From: Zantedeschia hybrid cultivar | Lineage: Eukaryota > Streptophyta > Magnoliopsida > Alismatales > Araceae | Assembly (NCBI GenBank): GCA_030544215.1 | Contig: JARZZO010000016.1 | Location: 35,052,001-35,116,000 of the forward strand | DNA length: 64,000 nucleotides | Reading direction: 5' to 3' | Part shown: positions 44,407 to 55,729 of the stretch, piece after piece | Position numbering within the stretch: the first letter of the stretch is position 1 | How the letters are laid out: every line of letters starts with the position of its first letter | Program-made: the position numbers and the translations under genes | Notes under the pieces: model-generated | The model's database searches: none | What the model was told of the DNA's origin: nothing | Seen by the model: only the letters and a program-made list of their open reading frames with translations

Positions 44407-44848
44407 AACTTCATATTCACTCCCAAACATAAAAATTCAAAAAAATCTTCAATACATCCCCATAAATCAATCCAAAAAGACTAAAAAATGTCTCTCATCA
44501 TTATCCATCAATAAAAATTAATAAATCAAATCATGCGCAGACTCAACTTTAAACTAAAAAATGAGTTTTCTTCTCAAATAAAAACTGAAATTCATTCATT
44601 TTTCGAATGCAATCTTGTATATCTTACTTATATCATTTCAAAGGGTGTTATTCTATTCTTCCAATGATTAATCAAGGGTTTTCCTCTTAGGAGGATGTAA
44701 TTAACGCTATTCCGTTTATGGGTAGTGGGATCGGGTCGAAGAACTACGCATTCATCTGATTGAGGCAGGTAAAGCGCACAAACACAAATCTAAATCTAAA
44801 TAAGAAAATCAAGATCAAGTGCATTTTCCCTAAAAAAAATGTACGACA

Positions 44849-45073
44849 GTTGGTTTTACCATTGAAGTACCAGGTAGATTTTCGTAACGTTATGAGTAGA
44901 GCCATAGAATATAACGGTGGAAAACTGAATTGAAACTAGGATCCTACCTACTGAGGGAATTTGTGTATAAAATTCAATTAAATCAACAAGAAACTCTCAA
45001 AACAGCGTAAGCATTCACTTGGTTGTTAATCTGTGGAAACTTGTCTGAATTCTATGATTAATTAAACACCATT
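44849..45073 (+). other. Leader of gag-only element, copy 1
   Basis: Matches 61,424-61,645 (shared GAAACTAGGATCCTACC at 44,934 and 61,502). Contains no obvious tRNA primer match. The sequence starts abruptly at the Tat LTR edge. Confidence 0.6.
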
Positions 45074-46523
45074 ATGCTACGTTCAGGTAGAACCATCGGC
45101 ATGGCTGCCTACGAACAAGATAACCTGGTCGGATACGAGGGAGATGCTCATGCCCCTCAGGCTTATGATCCTTCTTATTCTGAAGATGAGAGAGATGCTC
45201 ATGCCCCTCATAAACCCAATCAGTTTCAAACCATACATGAGGGAGATGCTTATGCCCCTTAGACTCAAGTCCATTCCAATTATGATCAGTACCATCCGAT
45301 TATGGGTGATCACCCCCATGTTCATGTCATTTAAAATCCCACACACGAAGAGGCTCAAGACAAAGTTGAGCCTTCTTCTACCAATCCTCCTTATTTAGTG
45401 ACTGTGTTGGGAGCTCTTTCTACCCATGTGGACCCTCAACAGCTTGAGACAATCCAATCTATTTTGAAGGGAAATACCCCTGTGCATCCATCCGAGCCAC
45501 ACATCCCGGTTCCACCTGTCATTCATCCAATACCCATTCAGGCCATGGAAGGCCTCCGTATCTCTACTCCCTGGCCTATGGCCCCTCAACAGTCTAGCTC
45601 CAAATACCCGATCAGACCGCCAACACCAACCTATCAAAATGCCTATGGGCACGGCGGGAATGCTGCCGGATATCAACCTTACTGTCCTCCATGTCCTAGC
45701 TACTCTAAGAGGCAGACCTTTCAAGCACCACCACCACCACCCACTAATTCAGTTACTCAGGCCCTATTCACTAAACTCAATCAGATTGATGAACAATTCA
45801 AAAGCTTCAAGAAGATGATGGATATCAAAGCTGCTCCCGAAGTCTTTCTCCCCAACCTACCTGTGTTCCATCTTCCACCCTTTGAGATGCCAGTGTATCG
45901 GAAGTACAACGGCTTTGGTAACCCCTTCATTCACTTAAAGGAATTCATGTATGAGTTGTCGTTCTGGCAAAGTGATAAGAGATCACTGGCCTTTCTCTTC
46001 AGAAGGTCGTTAGAGGGATCAGCCATGGAATGAGAGGTTGAGGACTTTGACACTGTGTCCTGGAAGTTCCTGCAGCAGTACAAGGACAGAGTTGTACAGT
46101 CGTTATCCATAACAGACATGGTAGCCGATAAGATGAAGTCAGATGAGGACTTCGTGACCTTTGCTGATAGATGGAGGGGTATGGCCGAGAAAATAAAGGA
46201 TCATCTGTTTGGGTCCAAACAAGTCAAGATGATGATCGCCAATGCTACCCCACAGTATAAATTGGTCTTGACACTGAATAACTTGACCAACATGGCGGAC
46301 TTGTATGAGAGGGTGCGCTATGCCCATAATGCATTTAAAGACTCCACATTTTCCAGTGTATTTGATCCTCACCGACCCAACATGTCTCCACCTCAGAAGC
46401 CTCTTTCTCCTAATTCTTCCACCATGGGTCCAACTACAAAAGGCACACTGTCTCATGAACATATCAGCACGGTGAATCACAATCGACCCCAGTTCATGAG
46501 GAGTCAGCAACTGCAGTACAATG
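45074..46523 (+). pseudogene. gag: Gag of the gag-only element, copy 1 (N-terminal and capsid part)
   Basis: One frame with stops at 45,260 (TAG), 45,332 (TAA) and 46,031 (TGA, Trp in copy 2). The N-terminus carries three spaced repeats with core GDAHAP/RDAHAP/GDAYAP (about 45,139, 45,190, 45,240). A Pro-rich segment (45,490-45,760) follows. The capsid-like Gag domain spans about 45,880-46,400: NPFIHLKEFMYELSFWQ, KRSLAFLFRRSLEGSAME, WRGMAEKIKDHL, QVKMMIANATPQYKLVL. The frame is cut by the copia 2 insertion after LQYN. I do not recognise the family by name. Confidence 0.8.
46519..46523 (+). repeat. Left target-site duplication of copia 2 (CAATG)
   Basis: Pairs with TAATG at 57,286-57,290, one mismatch (C to T). 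The joined site reads CAGTACAATGGGCAGAGG, in line with copy 2 of the gag element. Confidence 0.85.
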
Positions 46524-48074
46524 TGTTGGGATCTTGGCATTTCTCCGGATCGTAAACGCAGCGGAAATTAAAATAAAACATTTGCGATCCATTCTTGTTT
46601 CAAAAATACAAAACCAATAATCGGATTATCGATTCTTACCATGTACAGATTCGAATCCTCGGCCGATTGGTTCCATCGGTGTGACACCGCAAGCCGCGTA
46701 AGCGCCCAGCCTTTAGCGGAGTCCACGCGATCCTCCTCGCGGTGGATATCCTCACGTTCCTCATTCTTCGCAGCCCATGAAGCCTTCGCCGTTTGCCGTA
46801 ACGATCACCGCATCGCGCGGACGATTTCCTGTCAAACGGGAGTTGGAGAAGTGGCAAAGTAGATCTGGGGATCCGAGTTCGTCTGGGGCGCCAGAGAGAG
46901 AGAGGAAGAGAGGAGGGGGAGGCTAGGGTTAACAGTAGCTTGGCTTGCTCAGCTCGTTCGCTACATTTTATACTAACCGCGCGGTTTTTCATAAAAAACC
47001 CACGGTTAATATAAAACCCACTTATTTATCCATTGCTTTAAGAATCATTTGCGTGTGATCCTCTAGGCCCAATAACCAGTCCGATTAATGGCCCAATAAG
47101 CCCAGTGACTCCTTACTGGCCTGATTAATCAATTAGTAACTCATATTAATTAATTAATCAATCGAATCAATGCCGCACATCAAATTCGATCGGGCCTCCA
47201 ATCACGTTGGGTGCCAAGCAACACCGCGTGAACCCGGAAGGTATTGGTAAGTAACCCACTCATGGAACCTTTCTGCCGACAGTTACAGCGTGGATATAGT
47301 CCTTCATTCGTACAATGCTCTCGAGTCGACTCAAGGTATGGTGTACTGTCAAACCCGGTCGACTCACTTGGATTGAATGCAGCCGTATAATATCAGAAAA
47401 TTCCTTTCCCGACATTATCATCAGCCTTGGCCAGGGACTTTCGCACATCCTTCCTAGAGCATTCTCTCTCTAAGTACCGAGAGCAAATGATTCCTTATTG
47501 ACACTCAATTCCCTTCAACGGTATTTCGTTGTATTCGATCCTTGGCTATTTAGAATCCCGTAGTTAGAGTTTAATAAACCAAGGTCAAACAATAGAAGTC
47601 CATCGACAAGGTGTCCTTGGTGTCTCAGGTCTGAAAACCATCCACGCAATTGCGACAATAGAATCAAGTTGGTTGACATTGAGGTACAATACCATCCAGC
47701 GATTAAGTCAGATTAGTTCAGTGAACTCATTCTCTAATAAGCACCTACAAATTCGCTTTAGTTTCTCCACACAAGTGACTTTGAGATCAGTTACCCTCAT
47801 CTTATGAGCGGGAGTAATCTACACTAGTCTAATCGGATATCCGATGTCCTTCTCGGATATCCTCTGACTAGGAACAATTAACAATATATGTGTTTAAGTG
47901 ATCAGTCTCATTAGTATGATCTCATCATAATCTGATCACTATCGCACATATTCACGGACTTCATTATGAGACGATAACAAAACAGATTACACATAATGAA
48001 TATTATGCCATTTTATTAATAAATGAACGAGATTTACATAGTCAGATTGGCTTGTAGGCCACCTAAGACTAACA
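46524..48074 (-). repeat. 3' LTR of copia 2 (1,551 bp)
   Basis: On the minus strand starts TGTTAGTCTTAGGTGGCC at 48,074 and ends AGATCCCAACA at 46,524; preceded by the polypurine tract AAGTGGGAGATT (48,075-48,086). Confidence 0.93.
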
Positions 48075-48112
48075 ATCTCCCACTTGGACTAAAGCCAATC
48101 ACCTTTATACAG

Positions 48113-48741
48113 TTAGCCTATAGACTTTAGGTGACGCTTAAACACAATTTGAGACAACGGCTTTGTTAGTGGATCTGCTATATTGTCGACAGATGGAACT
48201 CTTTCCACCACTATATCTCCTCTTGATATGATCACTCTGATAAGATGAAAGTGCCTCATAATATGCTTCAATTTCTGATGAGACCGCGGCTCTTTCGCTT
48301 GCACAATGGCACCATTGTTGTCGCACAATAGCAGAACAAGTTCAGAGATGTTGGGACTACGCCGAGGTCGGTGATGAATTTCTTCAACCACATTACTTCC
48401 TTGGCAGCTTTAGCTGCAGCGATGTACTCAACTTCAGTCGTTGAATCTGCAGTGGTTGTTTGCTTGGAACTCTTCCAGTACACTGTGCCTCCGTTCAAAG
48501 TAAACACAAATCCAGATGTAGACTTGCTATCATCTGGATATGACTGGAAATTTGAGTCTGTAAAGCCAGGTAGTTTCAAATCATCTTCTCCGTAGACCAT
48601 AAACATATCCTTAGTTCTTTTTAAGCACTTAAGGATACATTTCACTGTCTTCCAGTGCTCTTCACCTGGATCAGCCTGAAATCTACTCATAACACTTAAA
48701 GCATATGCAACATCAGGCCGTGTACATAGTATGGCATACAT
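48113..48741 (-). pseudogene. pol: RNase H of copia 2
   Basis: Motifs DSNFQSYPDDSKSTSGFVF, STTEVEYIAAA (48,430-48,480), then a frame change near 48,345 and LLCDNNGAIVQA and VDNIADPLTKPL in the next block (48,391-48,113). Same layout as copia 1. Copia 2 reads EEHWKTVKC where copia 1 has a stop. Confidence 0.9.
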
Positions 48742-49603
48742 GATAGATCATATGGTAGAGGCATAGGGTACTCTATCCATGAATGTCCTCCCATATGGAA
48801 TCTTGGGAGACTGTTCTTTTAAGAGATTAATTCCATGTCTCATCGGTATGAGCTCTCTTGAAATTTTCCATACCAAACCTTTTGACTATGGTATCTATGT
48901 ACAAAGATTGGGTCATTCCAAGCATCCTCTTTGATCTATCTTTATAGATCCGTATTCCCAATACGGAAGATGCTTCTCCCAAATCCTTCATGGAGAAGTT
49001 TCTCGACAGCCAGATTTTTACTAATGACATCATAGCTACATCATTTCAAATGAGTAGTATGTCGTCTACGTAAAGAACTAAGAAGGTGACTGCACTCCCA
49101 CTGGTCTTCTTCTACACACAAGGCTCATCTTCATTCTTAGTGAAGTCATAAGACTTGACTGCCTCGTCAAATCTTATGTTCTAGCTTCGAGAAGCTTGCT
49201 TCAGTTCATAAATGTACCTTTGAAGCTTGCACACTTTATCTGGAGATTCTTTGGATGTGAAACCTTCTGGTTGTACTATATACACCTCTTCCTCAAGGTT
49301 ACCGTTAAGGAAGGCAGTCTTCACATCCATTTGCCAGATCTCGTAATCGCAGTGTGCAGCTATGGCGAGTAGAACTCTAATCGACTTTATCATGACAACT
49401 AGTGAGTAAGTCTCGTCATCGTCAATTCCTTGCCTTTGACGATATCCCTTTGCCACCAATCTTGCCTTATAAGTGTCAATCCTTCCATCAACACCGATCT
49501 TTCTCTTAAAGATCCACTTGCACCCGATGGGTACAATACCCTTGGTCAAGTCTTCCAAGTTCCAAACTTGGTTAGTGTACATGGGCTGGATTTTTGAGTT
49601 CAT
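48742..49603 (-). pseudogene. pol: Reverse transcriptase of copia 2
   Basis: Entry block NQVWNLEDLTKGIVPIGC (49,570-49,510), MDVKTAFLNGNLEEEVYI (about 49,270-49,330), YVDD at 49,061-49,072 (minus strand), KDLGEASSVLGIRIYKD. Stops near 49,181 (TAG for TGG, RSWN in copia 1) and near 49,110 and 49,050 break it, and the frame changes near 48,830. Confidence 0.9.
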
Positions 49604-50521
49604 AGCTTTTCGCTATTTTCTAACTTCTGGGCCTTCTGTGGCCTCCTGGTAGGTTTTAGGATCATCATCCTCATTAGATTCTACCTTAGACTCTCCTTCA
49701 GCGATATGCCCCACATATCGTTCGGGTTGTCTAGGTGCTCTACCAGACCTACGAGGCTCATCTGCGTGTATCTGAATAGATTCAGGAACTGATATCTCAT
49801 CTGATGATATTGCAGCTGTTTGGGGACCTGGAACCTCTTCCAGTACTATTTTACTCCCACTGTCCTTTTGGAGAAGGTATTCCTCTTCCAGGAAGACAAC
49901 TTTCTTGGCGACAAACACCTTTTGTTCACCAGGATAGTAAAAATAGTATTTAAAGGTTTCCTTTGGATAACCCACAAACCTACATTTATCAGTTCGTGAT
50001 TCCAGCTTGTCTGGATCATTCCTCTTTACATGAGCAGGACAACCCCATACTTTAACATGTTTAAATTTTGGTTTCCTGCTTTTCCATATCTCATATGGAG
50101 TAGAGGCCATAGACTTGCTGGGTACTCTGTTAAGTAGATATGTTGCTGACTCTAGAGCATACCCTTAGAGGGACACTGGTAATCCCGAAAAGCTCATTAT
50201 GGATTGCACCATGTCCAACAAGGTACGATTCCTCCTTTCTGATACACCATTCATCTATGGTGTATATGGAGGGGTCAACTTAGAAATGATACCATTATCC
50301 TTTAAGAATTGTGTGAAATTAGTACTTAAGTATTCTCCTCCCCGATCTGATCGAAGAGCTTTAATACTCTTTCCTAATTGCTTCTCTACCTCATTCTTGA
50401 ACTCTTTGAACTTCTCAAATGCTTCCGACTTGTACTTTATTAAGTACACATAGCCGAATCTTGATAAGTCGTCGGTGAATGTGATGAAGTACGAGAAGCC
50501 ACCTTTGGCTTAGGTGGACAT
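49604..50521 (-). pseudogene. pol: Integrase core and C-terminus of copia 2, downstream of the solo LTR
   Basis: Between 50,521 and 50,255 lie FGYVYLIKYKSEAFEKF and SDRGGEYLSTNF; MNGVSERRNRTLLDM with the third acid follows. Block 50,110-49,613 is the C-terminal part and linker (VWGCPAHVKRNDPDKLES, KVESNEDDDPKTYQEA), open over 165 codons, ending at TAG for a Trp codon. Upstream integrase sequence continues at 52,109 beyond the inserted solo LTR. Confidence 0.9.
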
Positions 50522-52108
50522 TGTAAGGAATCGACATGAACGCAGCGGAAATAAAAACGATTCCATTGTATCGGTCGCTGGGATCGTAAAACGGACATAA
50601 AATAAATTCGGGAAGAATGGTTCTTCACCTTTGCGGGGTTTCGAATCTCCCGTGGATGATGCCGACTCGGTAATCGCGCACGCGCACGATCTCTAGAGGT
50701 ATCCACACGAGTTCCCGCAGCAGACGCGATTTCCTCCTCGACTTGAGTGCTCCGACCAGATCTCAAATCCACCATGCGCGTAGAGAGACAGATCCACTCC
50801 AAGAGAGAGAGAAGGAGAGAGAGAGAGGAGAAAGAGAATCTGGGATGAGTAATTCGTCCAACTAACTTTTTACTCCTTCCCCTTGGCCCTCCTTATATAG
50901 AAATAAGGGTAAGCATAGGGAATAATCCTCATGATTATCCAAGAGTTTGGCCTTGGATAATTCTCCATTAAATCTTCATGTTTATCCTGCGGCTTTTCAT
51001 AAAAACCCAGATAAGTATGAAATTTAACATCTCTCACCGTCTGACGAGAACTCTTATGTGTGTGACCCTCTAGGCCCATATATCAGTTCGGTTGCAGGCC
51101 CATTAAACTTAGAACTGTTTCTTGAGTTTAATATTTATTAATTAACATTTAAACATCATATGTTAAATGATTAATTTAATAAACAAGTGGATTATCATCT
51201 GATGATCAAATCACTTGGCCTTCTGATCATGAACAGCACCAAACACTACCTCATGATCCCGGAAGATATAAGGGATACAGTTCCCTTCAATTGAACCTTT
51301 CCGTCTGCAGATACCGCACAAATATAATCCTTCACTCATGCAATGTCCCGATAACGCAAGGGTATGGTCTTTATAGTCAAACCCTCTATCGCATTATCCA
51401 GATGGATTCCAGTACACAGTTAATATCTAGAAAGACATCTCTTTCATTTGACCATGGTCAGGGATTTCTGCGTACACATCCATAGGACATTCTCTCTCCA
51501 GTCTTATACCAAGAGTGAGTGATCCCTTGTTGTTCACTCAATTACCTTCGCAAGCTTTTCACTATATCTGAAAGACCGATTATGGTGGACTTTATGGTTA
51601 AAGTCCACGAGCCAGAGAATCAAGATACAATGGTCCACAAACAAGGTATCATTGGTGACTCAGGTCAAAGGACCAACTGTGCTACTGCAACGATTGAATT
51701 CCCTGGTTGACTAATAGGTATAATTACCATCTAGGAATTCTTATTTGGGTCTGTTCAGTGAACTCATTCTCTAATGAGCACCCACTTGTTTGTCTTAGTG
51801 TCACCACACGAGTGAATGTGAGATCATTCACCCTCATCACATGAGCAGACATAACTTGTGTCGATCTTATCGGATATTTAATGTCCATCTCAAATATTCT
51901 ATGATCGAGAACTATTTAAGACAATTGCCTTAGGATATTGATCTCACTATCATGATCTCATCATGATTCAATATCCCTTACATTTGTCTATGGACCTTCA
52001 TTACGATAGTCGTTTTGCGAGAACTATTAAATGAAGAAATGATTGCCTTTATTAATAATTTGAACTAGAATGTACAATGATTGGCTTTGAGGCCACCCAA
52101 TTCTAACA
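50522..52108 (-). mobile_element. Solo LTR of a related copia family, inside the copia 2 integrase
   Basis: On the minus strand it starts TGTTAGAATTGGGTGGCC and ends GATTCCTTACA, with TG and CA termini. Flanks are GACAT on both sides (50,517-50,521 and 52,109-52,113), a perfect 5-bp duplication. Its start resembles the LTR starts of copia 1 and 2 (TGTTAG, then GGTGGCC, then AGCCAATC), but the body differs. No internal region remains, so it formed by recombination between two LTRs. Confidence 0.93.
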
Positions 52109-52332
52109 GACATAGGACCACATACATCTGAATGTATTAATCCCAGAATGTCCTTGGCACGTTCTCAATGTCCAATAAATAGAGATTTTGTCATCTTTCC
52201 CATAAGGCAGGACTCACATGTCGCAAACGATTCATAATCGAATGCAGTTAAATAACCATGCTTGTGCAACCTTTACAACCTGCTTTCACCAATGTGTCTA
52301 CGTCTACAATGCCATATGTAGGCTTGGTTCAC
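52109..52332 (-). pseudogene. pol: Integrase zinc domain and core start of copia 2, upstream of the solo LTR
   Basis: Reads from 52,332: the HHCC zinc region (damaged; CRHIGESRL-like and CESCLMGKM near 52,205-52,225) and then IHSDVCGPM ending at 52,109. Together with 50,521 onward it makes the same domain as copia 1. Confidence 0.85.
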
Positions 52333-53100
52333 TCAATTCTTGCTGTTATTAAGAGTATTATCAATGTGAAGATTGTAATAAGAAACACCTAAAGGATATA
52401 GACCGTTGACTAAAGATGCCGAAGCTATTGATTTATTACCATAATAAATCGAACAACTTCTATTCTCAATAGACAACCTATATCCTATATTGTCCAAACA
52501 AGATACTGATATGATGTTCTTTATTATGCTAGGAACATAATAACAATTTTCTAATAATAAGAAGTCTCCCGATGGAAGTCTGAAGTTTGCTGTCCCAACA
52601 GTAACTGCCGCAACTTTTGCGCCGTTTCCTAGCCTCAGTTTCAGCTCGCCTTTTCTCAACTTGCGCTTACTTGTCAGCATCTGCACATCATGGCAGATAT
52701 GAGAAGTACATCCGGTATCTAATACCCAAGATGTGGAATCTTTAACTAACAAGTTGATATCTATCATATAGATATCTGAAACTTCAGACAGCTTCACCTT
52801 TCCATGAACTTTATCATTGAGGAACTCCTTACAGTTCCTCTTCCAGTGACCATTCTGCTTATAGTAGAAGCAATCACCTTTTACTACTCCTTTAACATTG
52901 TCCTTCTTCCTTCTATCATGAGCTATCATCTCTGCCTCAAGGGCATCCAATACCAGTTCAGCAGGAGGATCAGCTCCAAGGACGTAAGCAATGTGCTCAG
53001 ATCTGAAGACACTCTTCAGGTTATTGAGCCAAACTGAGTAGTTTGGGCTAGTCAAAAGATTGGCATCAACTATGCCACGGAGTGGGTTATTTGACGACAT
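52333..53100 (-). pseudogene. gag-pro: Gag remnant and protease of copia 2
   Basis: A 255-codon open frame from ATG 53,100: MSSNNPLRGIVDANLLTSPN, then DALEAEMIAHDRRKKDNVKG, then the knuckle CFYYKQNGHWKRNC and the protease site WVLDTGCTSHIC. The central Gag domain is absent at the same place as in copia 1, and the second knuckle Cys is Tyr here too. Because the frame is open across the junction, the shortened Gag-protease could still have been translated when the element moved. Confidence 0.88.
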
Positions 53101-53284
53101 AATTCCCTACAGGAGATGAATAAAATCTATTTAGCAGATGTTCAATTGTTAAAATTTTAAACAAGACATGGTCTTTTAATCAAGTTTAAACTCCCACTAA
53201 TTTTCGACGGACTGTATGACCCTCAGTTATACAAAACGGGAGACACCGACAGTCTCCTAGTGGGGATCAGAATCTCAATGACTT

Positions 53285-53612
53285 GCAGTACAACCTTGTG
53301 GATAGTACAACAAACTGTAATACAATCAAAGAGCACCCATCTCATGGGACTTGCAACTCCTTGCAATATCCGATCATATCTTCGGTCCCCAGAGATTTAA
53401 TAGCCTTGTGGATAGCACAACAAGTCACTAATTATGGTCTAAGCTAACCATCGTTACAAGACGAGCATAGATTTGCATGCAGCCCTTGTGGATAGCACAA
53501 CAAAGCTACATGATTCCTCTATCCAGATCAAATAGGCATCTAATGCCATAGCCACAGTCTCTCCTCACAATTAAACAGGCCTTGTGGTAGCACAACAAAC
53601 CTGCCTGAAGTG
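53285..53612 (-). ncRNA. Hairpin array in the copia 2 leader
   Basis: Minus-strand counterparts of the copia 1 array, centred near 53,304, 53,413, 53,490 and 53,588. The unit at 53,490 is identical to its partner in both stems. The one at 53,588 has outer stem AGGCAGG/CCTGTTT, still fully pairable through two G-T pairs. Those at 53,304 and 53,413 keep most pairs, each with one mismatch. One loop has lost a base (CTAC). Confidence 0.7.
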
Positions 53613-54414
53613 ATTCGAATCCTATGACTATAACGATGGTGGACCACGCGGTAAGTTCTTAACTACTTACGTTACGGCTTAGAATTTAGACGAGGGTATT
53701 TAGATAACTTTTATCTTGGTCTTTCCTAGGTGATAGTATATAGATATATCATATATATTTAATAAATACTATACCTACTTTGATTCATAATCAAAAAAAT
53801 AAAAACAATGCATCTCATACATGTCAAGTGTAGTCATGGATAGCACAATGGGTTTGACTGGAGCTAACAGTCAAACGCACATACAATTTAACATAACATT
53901 TACATTAGACTACCCTACAAACACATAGGCAAAGGATCTCCATCACATCGCCTTCTTGGTTGCATATGTGAATCGTTCTCGCTCTTTCCTCGGTTGCCTC
54001 GATCAGTTTACAATAAATTCATAATTTACATGTAAATAGAAGAAGGCTTTATGGCGAGTACAAGAGAGAGAGGTATGCAGACCTTTATTTATTAACAATT
54101 ATAAATATCCATCATTCATCTGTGATCCACACAAGACATTAATCACATGAATAATTTAAAGGTGTATATCCATGCTTACGATGTATTTTAAACATTCCAC
54201 ACATGATTCAGCGCATCACATGGCTAAAATAATAGAGTTTCAAAATTAAATAATTTTGGCTTTCAAAAAACTGGGTTCCAATCAAAATTGGCTTTTGAAT
54301 TTCAAAAACTCTTTTAATAACTTAAGCATGTAATTAAATCAAATTTAAAAGCATCAAAACACACATCATATGTGCACACACTGCAAATTAATAATTTTAG
54401 ATTATTCTATGCCA
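53613..54414 (-). other. Copia 2 leader, middle part
   Basis: Counterpart of 22,131-22,950. A degenerate fifth copy of the conserved hairpin core (CATTGTGCTATCCATGAC on the minus strand) may lie near 53,830-53,848. Otherwise nothing recognisable. Confidence 0.4.
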
Positions 54415-55090
54415 TTAGAACAATTCTAATAATTAAACAATCTAACATTTAGATTAAACCATATTAATAATCTAACAATTAGACTATTAATAATTAATTA
54501 CTAATCTAACTCTTAGATTAGTCCATAAAAGTTAATTAACAAATTTAACACTTAAATTATTAATTAACTCTAATTATTATTAACTACTAATCTAACTCTT
54601 AGATTAGTTAATTAATGTTAATTACTAATTTAACACTTAAATTATTAATTAATATTAATTAATTAATAACTATTAATCTAACTCTTAGATTAGTTAATTT
54701 AAAATTAACCATTAACTTAACACTTAAATTAACAATTAATTTTAATTAACAAAAATTACTAATCTAAGAGTACTAATCTAACTCTTAGATTAGTTAATTA
54801 ATGGTAACTATTAATTTAACTCTTAAAATAATAATTAACACTAATTAATTAGTAACTACTAATTTAACACTTAAATTAGTCAATATAATTAATTATTAAT
54901 TTAACGCTTAAATTAATAACTAACTCTCATTAATTAACAATTAGAAGAATTAATAATTAATCATCTAACATTTAGACTGATAATGATTAATAACTAATTT
55001 AACTCTTAAGATTAGTTAAATTAAGGTTAATTATTAATTTAACACTTAAACTAACAATTAACTTTAATTAAATAACAACTTCTAATTGTT
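54415..55090 (-). repeat. AT-rich palindrome array of copia 2 leader
   Basis: CTAATCTAA-CTC-TTAGATTAG, a perfect nine-base inverted repeat with a three-base loop, sits at 54,501-54,521 and recurs near 54,588, 54,675 and 54,774. Weaker forms (TTTAACACTTAAA) lie between. Same position as in copia 1. Confidence 0.78.
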
Positions 55091-55710
55091 ATTCTTAATG
55101 ATTCAAAATCATTAAATAGCCCAATTAAAATAAAATTGAATAATAAATTTTAATTTCCAAAACCCTTTTGAGCTTTAAAATTAAATTTGGGGTTCAATAG
55201 GGGTTGGTAGGCCGCCGCCGCTGGGCGCCGCCAGGCTCGCCGGCAATGCCCCCACCACCGGCGACCTGCCCGGCACCGGTGGGGCAACCGGTGGTGGCCA
55301 AAAAGCACCAGTCTGAGCCCATTAAATCCTTCCCTTTTCTAGTTTTTCAAATCCATGGGACCAAAGAAGAGATCCTCTTCAATCCGACCACCTCCAGCAG
55401 GTTTTTCGGCGACGGCCTTGTAGCTCGGTGGTGCCCGACGACCCCTTGGACAATCTTGGGGCCGGCCTTACCTCCCCAACAATTGGGGATCCCCGAGCAA
55501 AGCTGCAAAGTGTGCCTGGAACCCGCTGTTCTTCGTTCGACGAAGAATGCAAAAAATCCCCAAAATAAAATTCAAAAATTATAGAACATTAATCCGATTA
55601 ATATTGTTTTCATCATATGAACACGGTTCTAACAATATAATCGAATTTGTGTATGGAATAAATTCATGGAAATATTAAATCGGAGACCGAAACGGGACGA
55701 GAAACAATGA
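55091..55710 (-). other. Copia 2 leader, GC-rich block and start
   Basis: Non-coding; 55,196-55,550 is GC-rich and poorly matched to copia 1. The plus-strand frame at 55,204 is a composition effect. Confidence 0.45.
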
Positions 55711-55728
55711 AACCTGGCTCTGATACCA
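55711..55728 (-). promoter_or_regulatory. Primer binding site, initiator tRNA-Met (copia 2)
   Basis: Minus strand TGGTATCAGAGCCAGGTT, one base after the LTR end, as in copia 1. Confidence 0.95.
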
Positions 55729-55729
55729 T

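Larger units (their letters stand above)
12481..44848 (-). mobile_element. Tat-lineage Ty3/gypsy retrotransposon, copy 2 (interrupted by copia 1)
   Basis: Read on the minus strand: 5' LTR 44,848-39,092, primer site 39,083-39,066, Gag start 38,972, protease near 35,130, RT, two RNase H domains, integrase to 30,403, degenerate array 30,000-28,935, then an antisense gene split by copia 1 (19,114-28,475). The coding order and repeats match copy 1, but the antisense gene is far more complete. No 3' LTR is found: the sequence beyond the antisense promoter ends at the 12,480 breakpoint. The right-hand flank (44,849) is the gag-only element, in which this one may have inserted. Confidence 0.85.
39092..44848 (-). 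repeat. 5' LTR of Tat copy 2: a 5.76 kb near-palindrome
   Basis: Bounded on the minus strand by TGTCGTACAT at 44,848 and ATGTACGACA at 39,092, next to the primer site. Left arm 39,092-41,233 and right arm 42,706-44,848 are inverted copies of almost equal length (2,142 and 2,143), with a 1.47 kb loop between. Matching landmarks include the CCTAAGAGGA block (39,243 and 44,686) and the AACCATAAATGAGG block (41,211 and 42,711). That the LTR ends are themselves inverted repeats is normal for a few bases, not for 2.1 kb. Confidence 0.8.

Noticed and set aside
39092..44848. Foldback DNA transposon
   Set aside because: Large inverted arms fit one, but the TG/CA ends, the primer site eight bases away and the adjoining Gag start fit an LTR; no transposase is present. 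It remains a minor alternative.
11852..44853. Tat copy 2 as a clean insertion between 11,857 and 44,848
   Set aside because: The flanking five bases (CCTAC and GTTGG) do not match, and the flanking sequences belong to two different elements.
44849..45073. Primer binding site for the gag-only elements
   Set aside because: No stretch after the presumed LTR end matches a familiar tRNA 3' end starting TGG in both copies.
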